DNA of 57,465 nucleotides from Nitrososphaerota archaeon. GTDB taxonomy: Archaea; Thermoproteota; Nitrososphaeria; Nitrososphaerales; Gagatemarchaeaceae. The notes beneath the pieces were generated by a model. The model was not told where the DNA came from. It saw only the letters and a list, made by a program, of their open reading frames with translations, and ran no database searches. Made by a program: the position numbers and the translations under genes. Within the stretch, counting starts at the first letter, position 1, and the number at the start of each line of letters is the position of its first letter. The DNA is taken from the NCBI GenBank assembly GCA_027886905.1, contig JAPCJO010000006.1, positions 1-57,465 on the forward strand. Direction: 5' to 3'. Below are positions 33,046 through 40,486 of the stretch, piece after piece.

Positions 33046-33597
33046 GTGGTCGCCGCTCAGGTCGTGGTGGCTTGGGCGCTTTGGGCGTTTGCGGCCTTCA
33101 TGGTCTACCTCTTCCTCTCCGGCCTGCCCTGGGGCGCGGGATACTCCCCGACGTCGAGGAGGCAGCTCGAGGCCGCCGCGGAGCTTCTACAGTTGAAGGA
33201 AGACGACACAGTCTACGACCTCGGCTCGGGTTTCGGAAGGGCGCTCATCTTCTTCGCGAAGGAGCGCCATGTCCACGCGATCGGGGCCGAGATCGACCCG
33301 CTGCGCAAGGCCGTCGCCGTGTGGAGCGCGAGGAGGCACGGCGTCTCGGCGCTCGTCACCGTGCTAAGGAAGAACCTGATGGACGTCGACCTGCGCGGGT
33401 CCACGAAGGTGTTCTTCTTCCTCTCCCCTCTCCTGATGAGGAGGCTCCAGGAGAAGGTGGGGAGGGAGATGCCTCCGGGCGCGCTCGTCGTGTCCGTCGA
33501 GCACCGGTTCCCGGACTGGGAGCCGGCGGAGTCTCGCGGAGACGTCCACCTATACGTGGTCCCGGCGCCGAAGGCCCAGACCAGGCCGTTCGCGTAG
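33046..33597 (+). CDS. membrane-anchored aKMT/FAM173-like methyltransferase (paralog 3)
   Basis: 183 aa from GTG 33046. It starts with a TM helix (VVVAWALWAFAAFMVYLFLSG) followed by a methyltransferase domain: motif I TVYDLGSGFGRAL, motif II IGAEIDPLRK, then FFFLSPLLMRRLQEK and DVHLYVVPAP. The TM-plus-domain layout is that of eukaryotic FAM173 proteins, which methylate membrane protein lysines such as ATP synthase c-subunit. A similar target here is inference. The TATA box CATATAC (33018-33024) lies 25 nt upstream, making GTG 33046 a leaderless start. Confidence 0.8.
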   Translation: MVAAQVVVAWALWAFAAFMVYLFLSGLPWGAGYSPTSRRQLEAAAELLQLKEDDTVYDLGSGFGRALIFFAKERHVHAIGAEIDPLRKAVAVWSARRHGVSALVTVLRKNLMDVDLRGSTKVFFFLSPLLMRRLQEKVGREMPPGALVVSVEHRFPDWEPAESRGDVHLYVVPAPKAQTRPFA

Positions 33598-33600
33598 CCC

Positions 33601-35871
33601 TCACGCCAGGGTTCCGGCGTGCAAGATCTCCCCGTCCACCGCCTGCAGGAGGCGCTCCGCGCTGCAGTCGTCCCTGAACGGCTTCAGGACGGTCGAGCAC
33701 GTCTCCGCGAGCAGCTCGACGTACCTCTTCGCGTCGTAGACCGTCTTCTCGTCCACCAGCTCGAACGGGACCGCCCTCTTGCTCGGCGACTTGGACTCGT
33801 AGTCGGTTATCACGTACTGGACGGCCTCCCCCGCGTGCAGCTCCACGCCCTCCCGCGCCAGCTGGTCCGCGACCGAGGAGGTCAGCGACCTGTTCGCGTA
33901 CTCCCCGGGCTTCTTCGAGAGGTTCCTCGTGAAGACGAGCCCCCCGATGGGCGCGCGGTGCTCGAGGAGCTCCCTCGCGTGCGCGAGGAAGACGCCGACG
34001 CAGTGGTCGACCATCCCCTTCGCCTCCTCGACGCTCCTGGCCCCGGCGAGCAGCTCGAGGATCTCGAGCTGGCACTTTGAGAAGAACGGCGGTGTGTCGT
34101 GCCGCCTCGCCTCTATCCCCCGGACCTTGAGCCTCCCGTCCCTGTAGGCGCCGAAGTACTGGTTGAGGACGGGGACTCCCGCGTTGACCTTCGAGGGGAG
34201 GAAGACGATCCACTTGTAGACGCCCTCGAAGGAGATAGCGAACTTCGTCTCCGCCTCTATCTCCCTCCGGAGCTTCTCAAAGTCTTCCTTGGTCGCGCCC
34301 GTCTTCTTAAGCCAGAGGGAGTCCACTATGCCGTGCATCACCCGGAAGCCCCTCCTCTCGGCCACCCTTGCCGCGTCGACGAGCACCTTCCTGTCCCACG
34401 CGCAGACCCCGATGTGCGCGTCGATGCGCCCGAACTTCGCGTTGTTGAAGCCCAGGTAGCCGAACGTCGCCACGCCCACCCACTTCAGGGCGTTCCTCCT
34501 TGACTCGTAGCGCGCCCGCTCCTCGCCCCTGGTGACCTCCTCGAGCCTCTTGTACTTCATCCGCTTCTCGACTATGATCTTCACCGCCTTCGGGACTATC
34601 CCCTCCGGCCGCCTCTCGCACACGTTCCAGTCCAGCTCGGGGATCCTGTTCGCCGAGTCGGGGCAGCACGAGCACCTCACCGTCTCCGCGGAGATGTTCT
34701 TCCTCATCATGATGCTCGGGTAGAGGGATGAAAAGTCCAGCTCCCCCACCCCCTCGTGCACCCCGAGCTCGGGCTCGAAGACGAAGCCCCCGCGGTCGGC
34801 GACGAGGAGCTCCGCCCTGCTCTTGAAGCTCTCCGCGAGGACGGGCTTCCAGGGGATGAGGATGCCCTCCTTCGTCGCGTGGTAGAACTGGAGGCTCGAG
34901 AGCGCCTTGCCTATGCTCGCCCTGCTCGCGGTGTGGAGGGGGAGCCTGCACACCCTGCTCACCTCGTAGAAGCCCTCGAGCCCGCTCTCCCTGTGCACGA
35001 AGGAGCTCGACTTGTCGAGGTGGACCCTCCCTCGCAGCTTCATCGCAGAGGGCTTGAAGAGTATCTTCCCGTAGCTGAAGTAGGACGACCCCTTCTTCGC
35101 GGGGGCCTCCAGAGCGCCCCCCTCTCTGTCGATGACGAGCCTCTCGGAGACGCCGTTCGCCGCCGCGCGCGAGACGAGGTAGGGGAGGACGAACGCGTCG
35201 CCGTCGCTCGTGAACACCAGGTCGGGGTCGAGCCTCCTGACCTCCTCGACGAGGCCCAGGATCCTGTCCCTCTCCGACCCGCCGTCCAGGCGAGAGACCG
35301 AGCCGTCGCCGCCCTTCAGGCTGATCGACCCCACGGGGTCGGAGACCTTGGCCATCTTCCCGGACTTTTCGACGGCCACCTCGACCTCCACGGAGCGGAG
35401 CCCGGGCACCTCGTACTGGCACGCCCAGACGTCGTCCTGGATGTCCCAGCTCAGCCCGTCGCGCGTCTCGGAGACCTCGCAGTAGGCGAGGGGGAAGAGG
35501 TCGTTCTCGTAGAGATACATCTGCTCGGGGGGCACGTCCACGTTGTAGAGCCTGTACGCCCCGAAGGGCCTCGAGCGCTCGACGCTCTCAGCGAGCGGGA
35601 CGAGCTTCTTCGCGTCGTCCACGATGAGCTCGAGGACCTCGCTCTCGCTCCTGTCGGTGGCCCTCTCGTACCTCGTCACGCGTCTAGACCAGGAAAAGTC
35701 CCTCGCCCTGCCCTTCTCGAGGTCTGCCAGGTCCTGCCTGCTGTCGGATGCCGCGAAGATCGAGGGCGCCCACCTGTCGACGAGCCTCCTGGTCTCGCCG
35801 TTCTCGAGCTTGAGCCACACAACCATCTTCCCCGGGCTCTCAGTGTAGAGGTCGAGTATCCATCCCCGCAT
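33601..35871 (-). CDS. B-family DNA polymerase, PolB2/Dpo2-like, exonuclease-eroded
   Basis: 756 aa. Motif A is ELDFSSLYPSIM near residue 377, and motif B NALKWVGVATFGYLGF near 465. Motif C near 514 is HGIVDSLW where the family norm is YGDTDS: the first Asp is replaced, the second kept. In the N-terminal half, Exo I (normally DIE) reads VEVEV and Exo II (normally NxxxFD) reads SDGDAFVLP, so proofreading is probably lost. This matches what is reported for archaeal PolB2, which carries substitutions in its catalytic motifs yet acts in damage-linked synthesis in Sulfolobus (Dpo2). ATG 35871 lies three nt after the preceding stop; it is the last gene of the four-gene operon. Confidence 0.85.
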   Translation of the reverse strand: MRGWILDLYTESPGKMVVWLKLENGETRRLVDRWAPSIFAASDSRQDLADLEKGRARDFSWSRRVTRYERATDRSESEVLELIVDDAKKLVPLAESVERSRPFGAYRLYNVDVPPEQMYLYENDLFPLAYCEVSETRDGLSWDIQDDVWACQYEVPGLRSVEVEVAVEKSGKMAKVSDPVGSISLKGGDGSVSRLDGGSERDRILGLVEEVRRLDPDLVFTSDGDAFVLPYLVSRAAANGVSERLVIDREGGALEAPAKKGSSYFSYGKILFKPSAMKLRGRVHLDKSSSFVHRESGLEGFYEVSRVCRLPLHTASRASIGKALSSLQFYHATKEGILIPWKPVLAESFKSRAELLVADRGGFVFEPELGVHEGVGELDFSSLYPSIMMRKNISAETVRCSCCPDSANRIPELDWNVCERRPEGIVPKAVKIIVEKRMKYKRLEEVTRGEERARYESRRNALKWVGVATFGYLGFNNAKFGRIDAHIGVCAWDRKVLVDAARVAERRGFRVMHGIVDSLWLKKTGATKEDFEKLRREIEAETKFAISFEGVYKWIVFLPSKVNAGVPVLNQYFGAYRDGRLKVRGIEARRHDTPPFFSKCQLEILELLAGARSVEEAKGMVDHCVGVFLAHARELLEHRAPIGGLVFTRNLSKKPGEYANRSLTSSVADQLAREGVELHAGEAVQYVITDYESKSPSKRAVPFELVDEKTVYDAKRYVELLAETCSTVLKPFRDDCSAERLLQAVDGEILHAGTLA

Positions 35872-35874
35872 CCG

Positions 35875-36129
35875 CTACACCGCCCTCTTCTTCCTGAGCT
35901 CCTCCGCCTCCCTGGCCAGCCGGGCGATCCTCTTGTGCTGCGCGAAGAGGATGCTCATGAGCAGGGCCTCCGCGGAGAACGGCGAGGCCTTCGCGTGCAT
36001 CGGCGGGATGTACTCGTAGCACTCCCTCAGCATCGCCGTGAAGAGCTCCCTGTCCTCCGCCTTGAGCGCGTCCCCGAACCCCTTCCAGCTCTCCAGCTCC
36101 TCCACGATCTCCCTGTCGGAGAGGCTCAC
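35875..36129 (-). CDS. small helical protein B of the PolB2 cassette
   Basis: 84 aa from GTG 36129, whose start overlaps the stop of the preceding gene by GTGA. It is almost entirely helical and charged: REIVEELESWKGFGDAL, EDRELFTAMLRECYEY, then SAEALLMSILFAQHKRIARL. It resembles the preceding 78-aa protein in the pattern W..F..AL...DR..F..ML, a Ser-x-x-x-x middle and an alanine/histidine helix. Likely an adaptor or subunit acting with the polymerase. No known family recognised. Confidence 0.7.
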   Translation of the reverse strand: MSLSDREIVEELESWKGFGDALKAEDRELFTAMLRECYEYIPPMHAKASPFSAEALLMSILFAQHKRIARLAREAEELRKKRAV

Positions 36130-36362
36130 TCCTCGCTCACCCCCGCGAGCGCCTTGTAGTGGTGGAAGGCTATCGCCATGGCCATCCCCTCGAACCTGGA
36201 GGTCCTCACGGCCGCCGAGGACGCGGAGGCGTAGAGCCTCGCGGCGTTGAGCATCTCGTCGAAGGCGGCCCTGTCCCCCTTGGGGAGCGCCCTCCTGAAG
36301 CGCCTCCACTCCTCGATCTCCTGGGCCTCCGCGATCCTGAAGGAGGGGGTCGTCCTACCCAC
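36126..36362 (-). CDS. small helical protein A of the PolB2 cassette
   Basis: 78 aa from ATG 36362. It contains AQEIEEWRRFRRALPKGD, RAAFDEMLNAARLYA and SRFEGMAMAIAFHHYKAL. Its layout matches the next gene, suggesting duplication. The start lies 8 nt inside the RadA-like gene and the stop overlaps the next start, so all four genes are translationally linked. Function unknown; stoichiometric association with the polymerase or RadA-like protein is the simplest inference. Confidence 0.68.
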   Translation of the reverse strand: MGRTTPSFRIAEAQEIEEWRRFRRALPKGDRAAFDEMLNAARLYASASSAAVRTSRFEGMAMAIAFHHYKALAGVSEE

Positions 36363-37323
36363 GGCTAGCCGCCCCCGCCCTGTGGAAGAGGAGGTCGCGC
36401 AGCGTGAACCTCCGCGAGGCGCGCTTCCCGAACGGGTGCTTGAGCAGCGTCCCCTCGATGGCCCCGCCGGACTCCTCGAGCCCGACCAGGACGTCCGCGT
36501 GGTCGGTCATCGCCCGGTCGAAGGGCGTCTTCGTGACGAGCGTCACGAACGCGAGGACCTTCTTCTCCCTCCTCACCTGCTCCAGCCCGCGCCTGACCGC
36601 GCCCGCGAGCCTCCTCGCCTCGTCCTCGCGTAGCCCCGCCTCCTCGTTGAGCATCCCGAAGACGTCGGAGAGCACCACGACCTTCGCCCCGTACTCGTCG
36701 ACAACCCTCCCCAGCTGGTTGACCACGAGGTCGGCCGTCTGGTACATCGTGAACGCCCTGCTCGTCACCACCCTCCTCAGGGCCTTTCTCGGGGAGACCC
36801 CGTAGAGCTTGGCGTAGGAGGAGAAGAGGTAGAGGTCCGAGCGGTTCCCCCCGTCTATGAGCACGACGCTCGAGTCCGAGCCTCCCGCCTCCTTCGGGAG
36901 CTGCGCCCTGAAGCAGAGGAACTCCGCGACCGCGTTCGCGCAGCGCCCCGCGAAGGCCACCGACCAGTTGGGGTCGACGTAGTGCGCGACCAGCGCGTCG
37001 AGCGGCGCGAAGTTGAAGGAGAAGCCGCGGAGGGACGCGGCGGTCTGGTACTCCACCTTGGTCTCCGCCCTCGCGCTCCGCGCGTGCGCCGAGCGCGATA
37101 TCTCAGGCCACGCCTCGGGGATGGGCGCCGACCTGCAGGACACCCGCGCCTCGAGGGCTGAGCCGCAGCCCGGGCAGCGGTTCTCGAGGGACTCGACGGT
37201 GTCGCCCACGGGCTCGAGCGCCGCGCAGACGTTGAGGACGCAGGAGCACTCGGAGCAGGAGTAGACGAACCGCTCCCTCCCGCCCCCGTCCGAGATCTCG
37301 TGCAGGTAGTGCAGCGTTGACAT
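36355..37323 (-). CDS. RadA/RecA-like protein with zinc-finger N terminus and degenerate P-loop
   Basis: 322 aa. The N-terminal zinc-binding region has Cys 23, 26, 28, 33, 50 and 53 (SCSECSC, CPGCG). The core follows RadA/RadB: SVVLIDGGNRSDLYLFSSYAK, VVTSRAFTMYQTADLVVNQL, then the Walker B-like KVVVLSDVFG. The Walker A position reads VAFAGRCANAVAEFL and lacks GKT/S, so normal ATP hydrolysis is doubtful. A leaderless ATG at 37323 follows a TATA box (CTTATAAGAAA) 24 nt upstream. First gene of the cassette; it may recruit the polymerase to RadA filaments, as ImuA does with RecA in bacteria. Confidence 0.72.
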   Translation of the reverse strand: MSTLHYLHEISDGGGRERFVYSCSECSCVLNVCAALEPVGDTVESLENRCPGCGSALEARVSCRSAPIPEAWPEISRSAHARSARAETKVEYQTAASLRGFSFNFAPLDALVAHYVDPNWSVAFAGRCANAVAEFLCFRAQLPKEAGGSDSSVVLIDGGNRSDLYLFSSYAKLYGVSPRKALRRVVTSRAFTMYQTADLVVNQLGRVVDEYGAKVVVLSDVFGMLNEEAGLREDEARRLAGAVRRGLEQVRREKKVLAFVTLVTKTPFDRAMTDHADVLVGLEESGGAIEGTLLKHPFGKRASRRFTLRDLLFHRAGAASRG

Positions 37324-37341
37324 GCGGCCCGAGCCGGGTTT

Positions 37342-37351
37342 TTCTTATAAG
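37342..37351. promoter_or_regulatory. bidirectional TATA box for the PolB2 cassette and DUF1801-like gene
   Basis: TTCTTATAAG, centre about 37347, lies 24 nt from the ATG of the RadA-like gene (minus strand) and about 43 nt before the GTG at 37390 (plus strand). TTATAA is self-complementary, so TBP could use it in either direction. No operator-like repeat was noticed next to it. Confidence 0.5.
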
Positions 37352-37389
37352 CGCCAATAGAATCTCGGACGCTTCCACGGCAGAACTTT

Positions 37390-37812
37390 GTGCGGATTCC
37401 ACAACCAGGCGCCGCCGATAGGGTTAAGAGAAATCAGGCGAGTCCGCCGGTCACGAACAAGACGCCGAAGGACGTAGACGACTACATAGCCGCGGCCCCG
37501 ATGGAAGCGCGGGAAAAGCTCGAGGAGGTCAGGGCGGCGATAAGGCAGGTCGCGCCGACTGCCGTGGAGAGCATCAGCTACCAGATGCCCTACTACAACT
37601 ACAAGGGGCGGCTCGCCTGGTTCGGCCTCCACAGCCGTCACATCGGGCTCTACCTGCGCCCTCCGACAATCGAGGAGCACAAGAAGGAACTGGCGGGCTA
37701 CGTAACCACCAAGTCGGCCGTCCACCTCCCTCTCGACAAGAAGATCCAGGTCTCGCTGGTGAAGAAGCTGGTCAAGGCCCGGATGAAGAAGAACGACGCT
37801 GAGAAGGGCTAG
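37390..37812 (+). CDS. DUF1801/YdhG-like small protein
   Basis: 140 aa from GTG 37390. The segment DVDDYIAAAPMEAREKLEEVRAAI, then ESISYQMPYYNYKGRLAWFG and HIGLYLRPP, is the classic pattern of DUF1801 (YdhG/YjhB-like) proteins, which have a frataxin-like or phage-repair-like fold and unclear function. The first 20 residues look less conserved and the real start could be internal, although no other good start codon is present. Followed after 38 nt by an AHSA1-like gene on the same strand. Confidence 0.8.
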   Translation: MRIPQPGAADRVKRNQASPPVTNKTPKDVDDYIAAAPMEAREKLEEVRAAIRQVAPTAVESISYQMPYYNYKGRLAWFGLHSRHIGLYLRPPTIEEHKKELAGYVTTKSAVHLPLDKKIQVSLVKKLVKARMKKNDAEKG

Positions 37813-37850
37813 GCATAAATCCCGAGGGGAGCGCCCCGCCCGACAGACAC

Positions 37851-38342
37851 TTGCCGTTGAGATTCGGGACCATCGAGCAGACGGCCTTCTTCAAGGCCTC
37901 CCCAGAGCAGGTCTACGCCGCGCTCCTCGACCCGAAGAAGCACAGCGAGTTCACTGGATCCCCCGCCACCACGAGCGCGAGGAAGGGCGCGTCCTTCACG
38001 GCGTGGGACGGCTACATCACGGGGAAGAACCTAGAGCTCGTGAAGGGGAAGAAGATCGTGCAGGAGTGGAAGACCACCGAGTGGCCAGATGGCTATCCGG
38101 TCTCCAGGCTCGAGATCACGCTCGCCGCCAAGAAGGGAGGGACCGAGCTGAAGATGGTGCACTCGAGCGTCCCCGCCGAGCAGGTCGCCGAATACACAGG
38201 CGGCTGGAAGAGCGCGTACTGGAGCCCGCTCAAGAAGTATGTGGCGAAGCGCAAAGAGGCCTCTCCAAAGGAAGGAGCTGGGGGGAAGAAGCGCGGCCTC
38301 ACACGAGTAGGGTCGCGTTCTCGAGAGTCGGCCTCACCGTGA
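37851..38342 (+). CDS. AHSA1/START-like SRPBCC protein
   Basis: 163 aa from TTG 37851. FFKASPEQVYAALLDPKKHSEF, then SFTAWDGYITGKNLELVKGKKIVQEW and the C-terminal helix WKSAYWSPLKKYVAKRK identify the activator-of-Hsp90-homolog (AHSA1) branch of SRPBCC. In archaea these are stand-alone ligand-binding proteins of unknown role. A TATA-like GGCATAAATCC lies about 34 nt upstream. The last 44 nt overlap the convergent secreted-protein gene. Confidence 0.82.
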   Translation: MPLRFGTIEQTAFFKASPEQVYAALLDPKKHSEFTGSPATTSARKGASFTAWDGYITGKNLELVKGKKIVQEWKTTEWPDGYPVSRLEITLAAKKGGTELKMVHSSVPAEQVAEYTGGWKSAYWSPLKKYVAKRKEASPKEGAGGKKRGLTRVGSRSRESASP

Positions 38343-39069
38343 CGGAGCTCGAATACGTCCACGTGGCGAGGAGGGCCGTGGCCGCGCCCGAGAGGTCGAC
38401 CGGGACCTGCGGCTCCAGCTCGAGCCACTGAGTCCCCTGCGCCGGCAGCTGCTCTGAGACCACGGTGGCGAAGACCTCGTACCCGGTCCCCGGTCCCTCG
38501 TTCCTGACCTGGAGGGTCACGGGCTCGCTGACGTTGGCGATCGGGCCGGAGGAGGGGAGCTCCACGTAGACGCTTGGCCGCGCGCCGACGTCGACGGCTT
38601 CGCTGTAGATGAGCGGGTACGCGCCCTCCGTGACGTTCAGCTGCACCGACGTCGTGTTGCCTGAGAAGATCTGCAACGGGACCTCTATGTCGAGCGTGTT
38701 GTACGGGGCCTGCAGGACGTACTCTCCGGGGAGGAGGGTGTCGGAGGCGAGGCCGACCACGTCCGTGGTCAGTGTGATGGGCTCATCCGAGATGACGCTG
38801 GAGTTGATGGTGACGAGCGACAACGGCCAGTTGGGAACCGGGATCGACGTGGTCAAGGGGCTCGAGACGACGCTGCTAAAGTCCTGGTTCGAGAACATCC
38901 GCACCATCAGGGTGCCGGACTTTGGGAGGGGCGCGGCGGCCGGCCTGATGAGGTCGCGCAGGAGCGGGTCAGAAAAGGAGTGGCTGTCGACCACGGCCAC
39001 CGAGAGAGAGGCGACGACGACGAGGGCCACGACTGCCGCGGCACTGACGAGCATCGACGACCTGCGCAA
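38299..39069 (-). CDS. secreted or membrane-anchored protein, unknown function
   Basis: 256 aa with an N-terminal signal or anchor helix (SAAAVVALVVVASLSVAVV) and a beta-rich extracytoplasmic region made of strand-turn repeats like Ig/DUF11 domains (PVTLQVRNEGPGTGYEV, ITLTTDVVGLA). Sequons NTT, NVT and NVS are present. Start is TTG 39069, about 34 nt after a TATA-like GTTTTTAGTC, or ATG 39054. Divergent from the second MoxR module. Confidence 0.62.
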   Translation of the reverse strand: MRRSSMLVSAAAVVALVVVASLSVAVVDSHSFSDPLLRDLIRPAAAPLPKSGTLMVRMFSNQDFSSVVSSPLTTSIPVPNWPLSLVTINSSVISDEPITLTTDVVGLASDTLLPGEYVLQAPYNTLDIEVPLQIFSGNTTSVQLNVTEGAYPLIYSEAVDVGARPSVYVELPSSGPIANVSEPVTLQVRNEGPGTGYEVFATVVSEQLPAQGTQWLELEPQVPVDLSGAATALLATWTYSSSVTVRPTLENATLLV

Positions 39070-39174
39070 ACCGACTCGACCTTCTCCAAAAAATCCTGCG
39101 CGGTGACTAAAAACGTTTCAAGACGCCCCATCCAAGCCTTAAGTCACCCCCCTCAGAAAGAGGGAAGGGTCGTG

Positions 39175-39561
39175 ATGCTCAGCAACGAGCTCGTCGTGGG
39201 GGCGCTCCTCGCGCTGAACGTCGTCCTCTATGCGTCGCTGGCCTTCCTAGCCCTCCGTCTGAGGAGGCGCAAGTTCGCACCCTCCAACCTCATGGAGGCC
39301 TTCGGGGACCTCGAGCTGGCCCTCAAAGAGGCGGTCCCCGACCTTCCCTCGGGCTTCACTTGGGAGGAGGCAGTCGCGCGCCTAAGGTCCTCCGGCGTGC
39401 GCACGGAAGGGATGGAGGGTGCCCTGAAGGGCTACGAGGCCTACCGCTACGGCGGCGCTCCGCTTCCTGACCTTGACTACCGCGGGGTGGCCGACGTCGC
39501 GAACACGCTGGGCGGGACTACCGCGGGGAAGCGAGCTGGAGGCGCGAGCATTGGGCGCTGA
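39175..39561 (+). CDS. short DUF4129-like protein, first gene of MoxR module 2
   Basis: 128 aa from ATG 39175 (GTG 39172 is also possible). One N-terminal TM helix (LVVGALLALNVVLYASLAFLAL) with a basic RLRRRKF stop, then a cytosolic part with FTWEEAVARLRSSGV and EAYRYGGAPLPDLDY, reminiscent of the C-terminal end of DUF4129. It lacks the long ectodomain of its module 1 counterpart. The next gene starts inside its last codons, indicating coupling. A CTTAAGTC element lies about 26-30 nt upstream. Confidence 0.6.
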   Translation: MLSNELVVGALLALNVVLYASLAFLALRLRRRKFAPSNLMEAFGDLELALKEAVPDLPSGFTWEEAVARLRSSGVRTEGMEGALKGYEAYRYGGAPLPDLDYRGVADVANTLGGTTAGKRAGGASIGR

Positions 39562-40486
39562 TATCCGAGACAGGGTCGTGGCAGAGGTAGGCAAGGTCGT
39601 CGTCGGCAGGGAAAAGGAGACAGACCTCATCCTGACGTGCCTCCTCGCTAGGGGTCACGTGCTGCTCGAGGGTGTCCCGGGGGTCTCGAAGACCCTCGTC
39701 GCGAACGCCTTCGCTAGGTGCCTGGGGCTCCAGTTCAGGAGGGTCCAGTTCACGCCGGACATCCTGCCCCTAGACATAATCGGCGGCTTCATCTTCAACC
39801 TAAAGGACAGGGAGTTCGAGTTCAGGAGGGGCCCGGTCTTCACCAACATCCTCCTGGCCGACGAGATCAACCGCGCCCCCCCGAAGGTCCAGAGCGCGCT
39901 CCTCGAGTCGATGCAGGAGTTCCAGGTGACGGTCGAAGGCCGGACCGAAAAGCTCCCGTCCCCGTTCATGGTGATCGCCACCCAGAACCCCATGGAGTTC
40001 GAAGGGGTATACCCCCTCCTCGAGGGCCAGCTCGACAGGTTCATGGTCAAGGTCAGCTTCGGCTATCCCACCCCGGAGGTGGAGGCGGGCATCCTCAAGA
40101 GGAACCTCTCCAGCATGGACCTCGGCGACGTGAGGACGGTCGTGACTGCGGCAGAGCTGGACGCCATGGCGAGGGAGGTGGACAGCGTGACTGTCTCCGA
40201 CGAGGTCCTCGCGTACCTCGCGCGGATGGCCGAGGCGACGCGGAAGGAGTCCTCGCTGGTGCTGGGCGCGAGCCCCCGGGCGATGGTGCAGCTCCTGCAC
40301 TGTGCCCGCGCCAGGGCCCTTCTCGACGGGAGAAACTACGTCACGCCGCACGACGTCAAGACCCTCGCGGGCGAGGTGCTGACGCACAGGCTCTCGGTCG
40401 ACCGCGCGGCGGCGCTGAAGGGCGTGTCACGGAACCCCGAGGCGATACTCACCGCCATACTCGACAGGGTGGAGCCCCCACGCTGA
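39551..40486 (+). CDS. MoxR-family AAA+ ATPase (module 2)
   Basis: About 311 aa from TTG 39551, which overlaps the preceding stop. Walker [10 protein letters not shown], Walker [12 protein letters not shown], sensor [22 protein letters not shown] and the lid region [14 protein letters not shown] are all intact. It is clearly paralogous to the ATPase at 5543. Its partner gene follows with a 4-nt overlap but encodes a DUF58 protein without MIDAS, so this module may contact its clients differently. Confidence 0.9.
   Translation: MGADIRDRVVAEVGKVVVGREKETDLILTCLLARGHVLLEGVPGVSKTLVANAFARCLGLQFRRVQFTPDILPLDIIGGFIFNLKDREFEFRRGPVFTNILLADEINRAPPKVQSALLESMQEFQVTVEGRTEKLPSPFMVIATQNPMEFEGVYPLLEGQLDRFMVKVSFGYPTPEVEAGILKRNLSSMDLGDVRTVVTAAELDAMAREVDSVTVSDEVLAYLARMAEATRKESSLVLGASPRAMVQLLHCARARALLDGRNYVTPHDVKTLAGEVLTHRLSVDRAAALKGVSRNPEAILTAILDRVEPPR

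Noticed and set aside
33356-34213. 285-aa and similar long frames inside the polymerase and other GC-rich genes
   Set aside because: They are Arg/Gly/Ala-rich antisense or shifted readings typical of high-GC DNA, overlapping clear genes.
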